In this document: in pieces, positions 23,601 to 35,600 of the stretch | Numbering within the stretch: position 1 is the stretch's first letter | How the letters are laid out: every line of letters starts with the position of its first letter | Assembly (NCBI GenBank): GCA_911728455.2 | Contig: OU452229.1 | Span: forward strand, 17,426,754 to 17,490,753 | Reading direction: 5' to 3' | Origin: Marthasterias glacialis | Lineage: Eukaryota > Echinodermata > Asteroidea > Forcipulatida > Asteriidae | Length of the DNA stretch: 64,000 nt | The notes under the pieces: model-generated | The model's database searches: none | What the model was told of the DNA's origin: nothing | What the model saw: only the letters and a program-made list of their open reading frames with translations | Translations under genes and position numbers: made by a program

Positions 23601-26600
23601 CGGCCATAGCTGGGGGGAGGTGTAAACCACCCATGAACGAGCTGCTCTATACAAGAGAAATCGTTCACTGAGCACGTCCTCTCCGTACCTCTGCATAGTT
23701 GTTTGTTACATTCGCGTGTCTCTTCTGGCGTTCCCATACAGACACTCCCTCCAAGACAATGTCTTGATCTGGTCTGGACACCACCGTTACATTTAGCTGA
23801 GCATACACTCCATGAACTCCATTCACTCCATGAACCTATAAACAGATAAGAGATTGGGAGGGAAAAAAATGCATAAACGGACAGCATCGATAATTTGGGG
23901 TTGACTTCACTGGAATAGGTGCCTGGAAGTGGAACTATGGCATCATCTCTCCCTCATAAAAGACACTATAACAACACAAATCTCAATTTTCAACTCACCT
24001 GCTTACCTGAAAAAGACCAATAAGCTAGTGTGAGCACCAAAGTTTGCAAAGTGCTGAAAAAAATCTTGCTTAGCAGACACAAGTACAGGCCAAAATGCCA
24101 AAAAGCTTAGATTTGTTTCAACCATAAGATTTTTTTTGGCTTAGCAATAAAACTTGTTTTAGCAATATTTCCTTAAATAGGAGCATTATAAAACTGGGCC
24201 CTGTTTTTGTTTTTTTCTTTAATGGTGTCTTTTTAAAAGTTTACCCATTACTTGGAGCCATGCACATGTTCAGTTATTTTTATGCCAAATGTGCAGAGCA
24301 TTTGTTTTCCAAATCAAACAGAAAACTTATAAATAAGAAAACAGGCAAATTGCAACAGATCTGTCTCTTCTTACAACATGCAGTTTCATCCAAGGCTTTA
24401 TCATGCTTCTTTAAAAAAAATGCAATATGACTCTTCAAAGACAGCCAATAAAGTGAGATAAATAAGTTAGCACAAAATAAGAAAACAATCTGAAGTAAGA
24501 AATATGTACAAATTAAAAGACATATTATTTCCTCTCTTTGTTATAGCGGAAACCTTTTTTTTGTACATATACTGGCTCTGGTACGCTTGGTCGATACATC
24601 TTAGCCCAATTTCATAGAGCGGCTTAACGGCTGATTTTGTGCTTACTGTGCAATTTCCACTTCTTAGATCTGCTAACCGTATGCACAGGAAATGGCATGC
24701 TAACCTACCCGTGCTTACTGTAGGGAAATGAATGACGTAACAATGCGATGCACTGTTGAACACGCAAGCTGGCCGCCTAAGTTTCTTCCTAACCTGTAAA
24801 ATATGCTTTACGATTTAGCAAATTTTTCTGCTAAAGTTAGCACGAAAATTTGTTTACCGTTAAGCAGGGCTATGAGAAACTGGCTCCTGATACCTGAGCA
24901 CTCCCCCCCCACCCCACCCCGACATTACATTACTAGGGCCACACCCCTTTTTACTGCTGCAATGCCCTATCTACTTCTGTTTCCACCTCATCTGTTATAA
25001 AGAAAAAAATAAACTAGCAAACTTTTTAGAATGGAATGACTAAGGGGCTCGTCAAATGCTATCGAGCGAATCCATCAGTGAAGCCGTCACCGGGTGGCGA
25101 CACGTCTAACTAGTGATCGTTCCACTGTGTATGTTTTCAATCAACAGATAGTGTTGGTTTTTTATACGTAATGCATCTAAACATCAGGTTATAAGTAGGC
25201 ATACATGAATCAACGCTCTTTTATATATGAGTCACCTTTCCTGGTTGGTCAGAGTTAACCCCAAAATTCATCCATTAATAGATGCTTAAAATGATGTCAT
25301 TCTACTGGTGAAGTGCCACTGACGGGGCATTGTGAAGGGTATGGTTGATAACCTTAATTTAATGCTATCAATGTTCCAAATCCCACTAGACATGAATCAA
25401 TGTAAGAGGCAAATTACCAACTCTACCCCAGGGTCCTTAGGTTCGGCCTACCATAAGTAAAAACTTATCCAACTACATGAACGTGGCATGTGCTACTTAT
25501 CAAAAGCCTCATCATCTATTTCGGAGCAGACTAACAGGGTAGTTTCACTTGAGAACTTGGAAATTGGAATTGAGTACGCTCCTAACCAAAGCTTTACGCT
25601 GTCCCTATTAAATATTTGATCTTAAAAACCATTAAACACACGCAAGAGGAAAACATCAACTTTGACCTTTGACATCTTAATTCCTATCCAGTGATTCAAG
25701 GATTCCTGACCTCCCATCAACTCTCTAGATCTCTTTCCACCCTATCAACCAGTGATGGCCCCCAATGAGATCGAAAAAATGCACCAATGAATGGTTCTTA
25801 ATAGCCCCCAAATTATGACTTTGCCCCTGCATGCCCCCCCCCCTCCCCAAGTGAAAATGTCTGGTTACGCTACTGATATCAACCATCCTTATGTGATCAT
25901 AGCTAGCCATCTAACTGTAAGTTTCCCCTAATAAAGGTAGTTAGTCTACTTCCACAATGCTCAGTGGGAAAGCTAGTGGCTCTCAAGGGATTTCAACTGT
26001 ACTCTTTGTAATGGAGACTAATTCCTAGTATAATAAAGACTAACGATTTCAATTAGTGTTTCATGTTACCTTTACGTTTGGTGCCTTTGGGGAATGCTTG
26101 TTATGCTATTAAGCTTTTCTTTAACCAATTTGCAGAGCCTGAGACCACAATTGAAACCCAAATTCGATATGCTGAGTCGATTCTTTATCATTTCTTAGGG
26201 TTTATACAATGTCCAAGTGTAACTTTGCATAGAGCAAGAACTTTGCTCTGTTATTGGGATACCAACTAGTTCTTAGAACTGTACGGCCATTTTGATTTTT
26301 GTTTTCTTGCATACAAATCACTTTATCACCCGAGGGTTGAAAGGAAATAGACTGGTCCCTTGATGTGGTAATGAGCACTCAATATTTGCACATAGGGAAT
26401 CTTACAAACAATATGCTGAAGAGTGCTGATGAAAAGCTTCTTCATCAAAAAGTGAATAAATTATCATTTGGGTAAACCCATTAAATGAGACTTTAATGTT
26501 GAAAAATAATGTTACAAATGTCTTCTTTTTTTTGCACTTCATGCAATGATGATGAGCAAATGATGTAAAAAAAAAGAAATAAAGAAATAAAAGAAAGCAA

Positions 26601-29600
26601 TAAAAGTCATGCTCGTCAAGAGGCCATGTACCTGAATTTCTCACGACAACAGCAGTACCTGAGCAGTTAGTAACCTGTATGCTGTCACCCACACAGGGCG
26701 ATCCACCACACTGAGGCTCCGGAGAATCACAGGCACGACGTCGACACAGACAGTTAGAGTCACCGCTCGGATCATGGCATGGGAACCAGTCACCCCAGGC
26801 ACTGTAACCTCCATCAACTGAAAATGAACAGACCGGTGTGGACGAGAGAGCTATTAAAACTGATGAAATAAATCATCACAAACCATCAACTTTTATTTCA
26901 GAATTACTATTTATGTTTGCAAAATTCAAAGCAATTACCATGATACAAACAGCTTTGATTCAAGTGATTTTATTGATTAGAATTTGTCGTGGAATACGGC
27001 ATTTCTCAAGGCTTAGGTATGGACCTTTTAAGGGTCAGACTAGAGTCAACAAGATGAAGTGACTATGAGTGACAGACGAAGAGAGGTCAGTAGAGGCTAG
27101 CTGGGCCCTGGATGTACAAGACTCCTAATCTAGGCACTTAGCGTTAACAAGAATTACTTTACAAGGCACTATGCAGGATAACACGAACTAATATATCAAG
27201 CCCAAACCACCACCTGCACCCTCTGTAAAACATGCATTAATTTTCAGAACCATTTTTCAGTTTCACAATTGAGAAACAAAAATTTCTCAAAAAGCTTGTT
27301 TTCTCTATTACGAATTAAAATGCATTCATTGTTCAGTTCCCCAATTGAGAAAACTAAAGTTTCAAAAAATTGATTTCTCTATAACGGGTGTAACTGAAAA
27401 CTGCACCCAAAAAGTTTGGACACCTTTTGACACTGCATTCATCAGTGCACAAATCTGAAGTTAAAAATGGTAGTTTTTTTTTTACCCTAAATTAATGCTG
27501 CGATAATATTTCCTTGCACAATCTCCCTTCAGTGATAGGTTCCTTCCTCAAGCCTGGTTCGAACTTCACGCGAGCAAGAATGAGAAGCAAATTTGACGCC
27601 ACTCCCCTACATTAGCAGTAAATATTTTGCAAGTGTGGAGCACATTTCAACCTGAGGGAATTGTTTGTTGTGAATTTGTGACGTAAAATTTGCTTCGCCT
27701 TTGCATTCGCGTGAAGTATGAGCCGGGTTTCACTCTTTACAAAATACAACACCATAATGGTAAACTCAACACCCAAACTGTTGGACTCTGATTATGGTGG
27801 TTTGCCCGGTCCCATGTAAAGCATAATCAGTTTACTAGTGCAGTCCTCAATCCAACAAAATACAACAAAACATGCAGTTGGATTTTTGATGGATTGGGGG
27901 TGGTAAGGGCAAATTGTGTAGGAGGTTTGTGAAACCTTGAGAGGGGAACACCACTTTCTCAAGATTGTCTTTTTGTTTCCTTACCTTCTCTATTTATCAC
28001 TGGGCATGAGGTTATTTCTTGTACCCAATGTGAGGCATCCTTGCTGCTGATAAGAAGACGAGGTTTATGAGTAGGCAAGATTTCAAACTTGGACAGTAGA
28101 AATACAGGTTTTGTGGTATACCACCAAAGAGATATCTGATTAAAATATTAGTGGTTGGGACGAACTGTTGGTGAGACAAATCAACATTTACTACAGGATA
28201 CTCTGATTATATTCAGGAGGTAGTTACACACAAGAAATTGTTAACATCTTCTTCCACATTCTCTGATTGTATTGTTTCTTAAAAAAACAAAATACATCCA
28301 CTTCAACTTTATAAAAAAAAGAGTTTATAATCAATAAATTAACATGAGACACTTTGGCATTAGAATAACAGGTATATTCATCATTCTTGGAAATGTGCGC
28401 ATGCTCTTATCTATTAAAATATTTACCCGATAAGTCTGCTGCCACCTAGTGTTCCAAAGTCTCCCATTAGATATTTCACAAATATTGGATGCATTTGAAT
28501 GCATTTTCGCAGAATGTAATCACAAGGTGAAATCTGGACTATTTCATGAGGGCGTAGCCCAATGAAATGGAAAAGCCAGATTTCACGAAGTGATTATATT
28601 CTGCAACAATGTACAAACGAAATGCATTCAATATTTGATCGTTATAACTCATACATAGATCCTTGTTATCTGAAATTTATAACAAACACAAAATAGACAT
28701 GGTTCCTTGTCCACCCCATACTCTGAAAAACACCTAAACAAAGTGGATGCCAACCTTGCACCCCCCCCCCCCCCCGGGACACGACCTTGGAAACTACACT
28801 GCAAAGCATCCAAGGGGTCCTATAATTATCCATATAGGACTCCTGTATAATATTTTGGAGTGTTGCGGCAGTATAATATAGGATGACTTGTGAGGCGTGG
28901 CCCACCAATCAAATGACAAGGATCTCTGTGTGTGTGGTGTACAAAGTTCTTTGAATACTTGTTTTCTTAACTGGTAAACAGATTCTTCTCTTACTTTCTG
29001 GGTTTGATTGTACAGCGTCTGGCTTGAGAGTCCCATCCACAGTAAGGATCTCTAGAGTCCAAACATTCCCTGAAAGAATAAAAATCGTTCTGGTAACCAT
29101 CACAGGTCATCGAATAGAACCCTTGCTGAGGTCAAAGAACGGAATGCTCATGTGTATTTGTGCCACGAACGACTACCAGCCAATGAGAGGTCTTCCTTTG
29201 ACCTCAGGGAGGGTGCTGTTTGAGCTTGTGACGTCATACGCAAGGGATCTATGGGTAGACACTGTGGAGACTAACGATTAGTTAACGTTTTCAGAACGGA
29301 TACATATTCAATTGTTCGAAGCATACCTGCTATGAGTAGGAAAAATCTTTTTTCCTAACCACCTGTTTTTTTTCATGACATTACCTGACAGTTGGTTTTA
29401 ACAATGTTTTTAAGGATAAAATAGGATGATGAATGTACAAAGCAATGGGAAGTCTTCACTTTTCGGCACGGCCCAAAAAAGACACATTTCTCGCTTTATC
29501 ACGAGCACTGCTCAGAGATTACCTTTTACAAAAAAAGACACTTTCTTAATAATTTTGCAAAGCAATTTGTCAATCAGTTCAGGAAATCCTATTCTTCGAT

Positions 29601-32600
29601 ATCAAAGGAAGTAGACGATTACTGTCAAACAATGGCGTGAGGAACTTAACCAAAAAAACAAATCACCTCGCTGAGAAGTAAAACTTCCAAGGCCAAAGTT
29701 GCATGACTGATGATGATTTTATATATAAATACAACTCCTAAAAATAGTCTTCAATAAGAGAAACAGTTCAAATGAATATCTTTATGCAAGTAAGTAATAC
29801 ACGGAGGGATTTAAAAAAAAAAAAAAATGTGACAAATGAATTTACATTTTCATTTGTTTTTTGATGAATAAAGATTAAACTGAACTTTTAGATTTTTGAG
29901 CAATCATTGTTTAATCTAGCCATTTAGCCTGTGAGAAAGAACCTGCTAGGTTTAAAAAAACAAACAAACCCATGAGGCCTGCAACAATGTTTGCACTGAC
30001 ACCACTGGTCATTCCCGTTGGTAAGCAACTTGCAACAAATATTCCCATCTGGTTATTTGATAACAGAAAGACCTTTAAAGATAATCCCTTTTTTTATTTG
30101 AAATTTCCAATGTATCCTGAATGTTCTAATGTAAACATAGAATGACGGTGTTCATCTTAGAGCAAGTTCAAGTGCGCACTATGGTTAACTAAAGGTCGAC
30201 CATCTTGACCCGAACCCAGGCTGGTCGACCATTGGTTGACCGCTGTGGTCGACCATTTGGAACCAGCCTCGGGACCTTGGTTTCTTCCCTGGTCCCGGTA
30301 GCCTTGTTTCATGTCAACCTGTCTGAAGCGCAGAAGGGAACCAGTGACGAAATTGCAGAATGGCGGAAAGTCATGGAAGTGCACGTATCGGTGCCGACAA
30401 AGAACTGTGTTTAAACTAGACCACCTAACGGGTCGTTCAAGTGTATACGTCACTGCGCATGTGCATTGCTAGTCAGTGGTCAACCACAGTTCGACCAAAT
30501 GTGCACACTTGAACTTGCTCTTAGAAGCTTAAGTCTCAAGGCTCAGGTTACCCATTTCCTTTATGGGTAACTGAACACCCAGGAGTTGAACCCTACACTC
30601 AGGGTGTGGCTAATAATCTCCACAGAGTAATCTTCATGGCCAATTCCTAATCCAAGACTGTTTTTTTTTTACCGCCTATTCCGTGTCTACATGTCACAAC
30701 CCATTAGTAAAAAACTGTTCCGTCTGGACTGTACTGTATGGTTCCTTTCAAATGACTCAACTTTATATTACGTTCCCTGTTACTTTGGGGACTACCGATC
30801 ATTTTGATCTATTTTTGTTGGTTTATATTAGAGGAACTGTTTTGACTAATCAAATCAGGTTGGTTCCAAAGTTGCAGACTTATGCGGCAGACCACAAACT
30901 GACATTGATGGTAAACAGTAAACATTCACCGAAATAAAGACATTTTCGACCAAAATCTCTGAAAGAACATGGCACTGTTTGATTGAAAAAGGATATTACC
31001 GATGTATACCAGCATTTTCCACTAATCTACCCTGAATTTCCTGCAATTTCCTTGTAAATCAGAGAAATTTTCTCACAATTATTAAATTCAAATTGAAAAT
31101 GGACCAATGGGGAAAACTTACTTCTCTGAGACATACAGGTGACATCGTTGTAGGGGTACCTTCACCACACCAGCTGACCGTCCAACAAAGAGGGCGTTCT
31201 AAAATGATATTTCAGGGGAAACGAATTGAACGTTTATGTAACACTTACAGATTAAAAGACCAAAATCTTTTAGACGACATCCCGCACAAGTTTTTCACTT
31301 GTAATGATTGACATGAACATGGGGTTGACACGCTTTTATTTGATCAAAATTAACGTGGATATAACACATGGACTAAGCCCGCCACTTGGGCTTCTCAATT
31401 AGTTGTTTCCTTTGTTCTTATTTTGTTTCCCAAGCTTCCTTTGCACCTTGTATAATCTAGAAGTAACTGTTCCCAGCTTATATTACTATGGGCAAGTGTC
31501 TATGTCATGCTAGGAGTACAAGCCAAAGCAGGAATGATTGGCTTCTACTAAGAAAGTCAGCGTCTGTTAATCTAAAGCTGTTGAATTTACTCTCCTTCAA
31601 GGTACGGTATGACACTGCAAACATGATTTCAAAAACTCTTGATAAATATGACAACTTTGTTAGGCCATGTCCGAATTGTCGGCTGCGGCTGTTGCTAAGG
31701 GTGTATATAGCTATTGGTATCCTATGCTTCGGGTCTTGTTCACGTGGCGACCAAGCCGTAGCCACAGTCACCAACTCGGACACAGCCTTAAATCATCAGG
31801 AGAAATGTTTCCACTGTTCCCACTCTTTCAACCTGGAGAGAATCTATCATAAATACAGCAATTCAAAGATGGTAACATTTATGCTTACAATATCACCACC
31901 AGAAATGCCTCAAGGTTTGCAAGGCGAAAGTACAATAAGATGGAGGTAACACCATGTCTAGAAAATCTCTTTTGTGAGTTGGTGTGGTTCTAAAAAGAAC
32001 CGTTGGTGTACTCCATATCAGTACCTGTGTTGGACTCCATATCACCACAAGCTGAATGACAGCATATGAATATTTTTTTTGTGAAGAAAGACATGCAGAC
32101 CTACAGACTTGGAAGGAGTGGCCTTTTTAAGTGAGACAACTTTGACGTTATAATGTAACTTTAATTTGCGACTTTCACACGCGACAATGAAAAGTAGGTC
32201 TATGGTGTTTTGATTTCCATCGATGTCTTCTCCGCATAAATATCAAGTTATGTTTTCCAGACGCAGATCATGATTCCAATCACTAGGGATCTGAAGTGGT
32301 GACATGTTTTTCACCTGTTCCAATTAGACGAGAATTTCTTCTGAGCTGGGAAATCTTGACCTTCTGACCTTGTTATTTTTTCACGAGGAAACTTAAATCA
32401 CCACTGGGTGATGAGTATAGGGTTGCTCTCTGGTGTGTTTGAACTGATCTCATGGATTTTTAAAGGCAGATTAAACTTTCATTGCATTTTTAATTGGTAC
32501 CGTCATAGGTCATCGAAAGGTACCAAAACATTACCCCCCCCCCCCCAAATTACCTTAAAAGTTTCTTAAAGGAGTGCTCAAGGTAATAGCAATATTAATA

Positions 32601-35600
32601 ATAACACGCAGGTCTTACATAGTGCTTTATCTACAGGCGTCTCCAAGCGCTTATTATTCTAACGACAGGTATGCTAAGTTTGAATTATGAGACACTTTTA
32701 TGTAGCAACTTTATAAGGGTTTACAAGGTGATGCTGTGCAATCTCCTGCACCATGGCAGAAACACCAGGGCGAGCCCCATCTCTAAACGCTGAGTGTGCT
32801 GGGTTCTTTTACATGCATTACAGAAAAAACACGGACCTGCGGCTTTACGTTGGTCCCATCTGAAGTTGCCCGAGTAAAATGTAACTGGTACCATGAGATT
32901 CACAGACTAACTTCACTCACTTTTCTTGTGTGTGCAATTATCAATAACAAACTTACGAGAAACCCAAGTTGTTTTAAACCTTGTTTCAATATGGATTGCA
33001 ATACAGTTAACAACAGTCACGTTGAATATTAACTACAGCTAGTGATAAGCTGATAGACGTACAGTATAATGTGACAACTGCATTGGGTACACACTGAGTG
33101 TATTCACAGCTTTTGTCTGCCGCAATACAATTGCCAGCGAGTATCTGACGGCGTCTTTTAAAGTAAGGTTGTGCATTCATCCCTGCTACCATGTGGCACG
33201 CCAGGTGTGTAGAGATGAAACACTGACAAATCCAACACCTCCAGCGCTGGGTTTAATCCCCACCCTAGAGACACAAACCCTCAGGCACTGCAGGTTTCTT
33301 ATCCCCCACCCCAAGGGACTCTGTGGCATTCTTGCCAGCAATGAAAGCGAAACACCCCGCCACTGGAATACTCTTTAGGAAAATAAAGATATTTGAGGCA
33401 TAAGTGGCTTGTGTCAATACAAAGAGGCCGTTTTTCTGTGGATGATGAAAACAACCAAAATGTTGTCCTACCGTCTCTTTGTGAAGCGTGATTTTCTTGA
33501 GGGGTTCACATTGGTTGTCCTGGAAGAGAGGATGTAAGAAACGATTAGGTTCTGATTTTGTGAAGCACTTTTTCAAAGAATCGCAACCCCAAACTTTCCC
33601 CCCCCCCCAAAAAAAAAAATAATGAAACCAAAAATGCCTTTAATATTTTACTGAACAAGCCATGAATCACAACTGATCATAAAAGTGAATTTCTGAAGGA
33701 TGGATTTTTACCATGACATTTAAAAAGATCCATTGGGATTCGTAAATTTTCAGTTGATTGACTGGAAAAAGCTCCAAAGTGTGACCAGCCAGTTATCGGA
33801 AGACATAAATTTCTGTTAAGCCTTAAGAACCACTATAAGGTATCAGATGCTGAGAAGAGTTTCAAAGAGGCAAGAACATGTTTTGCGTCTTCGTCTTCTC
33901 TGGTTTCCCCCAAGGAAAAGGAAATAATTGTAAGTTCACACGTCAGGTTATAAGAACTGGGGTCAAAAAGTACAGGTAAATGAGGCCAAGCACGGCAGTG
34001 TACAACAGGTGCTCCGAGTGTCACGTCTGAATTGGTGTTTTGCTAAGTGATAAATTCAAATTCACTTCAGAGAGGGAGAGCCTACAATGACAGACAGGAT
34101 AACTTGATTTCTTCAAGTACAGAATGTTCAGCTCGGGGGAAATTGTTGCTGGGAAGGAACACGAAGGAATCTGTCCCTTCTGCATTGTTAGGTTATTATT
34201 TCAATTCAATTCAATTTTATGTACTTTATCAGTGTTCCCAGTGTGCACTAACCATTCAAATACAATACTGACTACACACACAACTAAAAAGGGAATTTCT
34301 AAAACAGAGAAAACATCAACAAATTCCGTAGCCAATTAAAAAGAAAACTACAATACAATTAGCAACAAAATTAACAAGTATGGACAGGAACACTTCCATA
34401 AAAATAACTTAAGAATAAGTTCAAATAAATAAATAAGGAGACCCAAATCGTCAGATACTCACTGGCGTAATGCACAAAACCTCCAGCTCACAAGCTTTGT
34501 CAATTCCTGGTAACTTCACAACCTTGGTTATCTTTCCATCCTCTGAAAAAAAAGCAAAAGAAAAACATTGGATTTAGATCAAGTTTTTTAAGGGCCGGAT
34601 GGCTCAGTTTGAAGAGCGCTGGTATTTTAATCCGGGGGTCGCACGTTCAAATCCCGCTCCAGTCAATTCTTCTTTGTTCACCCCGAAATTGAAATAAAAT
34701 TTACCCAGTCCACTTTTTTTCTCAGGCATGAATTGATATCAAAATGCAATTTTACAATAATTCAAATCTTTGTGAGGGGAGAAGGCCTAAATGGGGTTTG
34801 AAAAAAGAAGAAAATAAAAGCAGAAACCATATCAAAAAATTAAATATATATTCTTGAAATGGTCAAAACTTGAGCAGGATTCAAACTAGTAACCTGTGGA
34901 TTTTTTCCCCCCCGCAGGACTCAGGAAAGACTGAGTATAAAGTGATTATCACACATCCATGTAGGGTCAAACTAAACATATTACTAGTGTTGTTTTCCCC
35001 AAAATGCACACACACAACAGCATTTGATCTTTATCTATGGCTGTGTTCAAATCGAGCGACTTCAGCAGCGACACCCTTAAAGAATGGACCTTTCCAGCAA
35101 TCTGGTCATAGCCACTGTCGAATCCGCCAATTTGGACACGGCCTAAATCACATTAATGTTGTTCTCATGAATACTGTGCTTTCATCAAATTTACTCCAAT
35201 GTCAAAAAATAGTACAACCTTCAATTAGTGAGACTCATTTCATGTACGGAGCTGCTGGCGCTGCCAGCTTTCTCAATTTGCAACTTGGACTAAAAGAAGC
35301 TTTGCCGACGAGGCGAAAGCAGATTAGTTTCAGACACTGGAAGCACCCTGCTATGCATCCCAAGGAGAGATTTAAGTTACACTCTTTACTGTCCTACTGC
35401 GGGGTAAGGGAGAGGCTGGCGCTGCCTCTATGGGTGTAAGACACTCATGGTGGGTTTAGACTTGTTTCGGAAGTCGTTGTTTTTCTTCCTACTGTTTTTT
35501 TAAAGTGAAACTCGCTGCCGTTAAGTTTTTGTGACACTGACAAATTCAGTGTTTACTTTAAAAAACGAAAACAATTTTTACAATATTTAAAAAACCTTGA

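Noticed and set aside
31488..31949. 153-codon + strand ORF
   Set aside because: It overlaps the MITE at 31661-31790, and no domain or splice context supports it.
34593..34667. Functional tRNA-Lys(UUU) gene
   Set aside because: Acceptor and T stems are mispaired and no terminator-like T run follows closely; SINE head or pseudogene is likelier.
34870..35439. 189-codon + strand ORF
   Set aside because: It runs through a SINE fragment and a MITE, has no family resemblance and lies antisense in a SEMA5 intron; chance frame.
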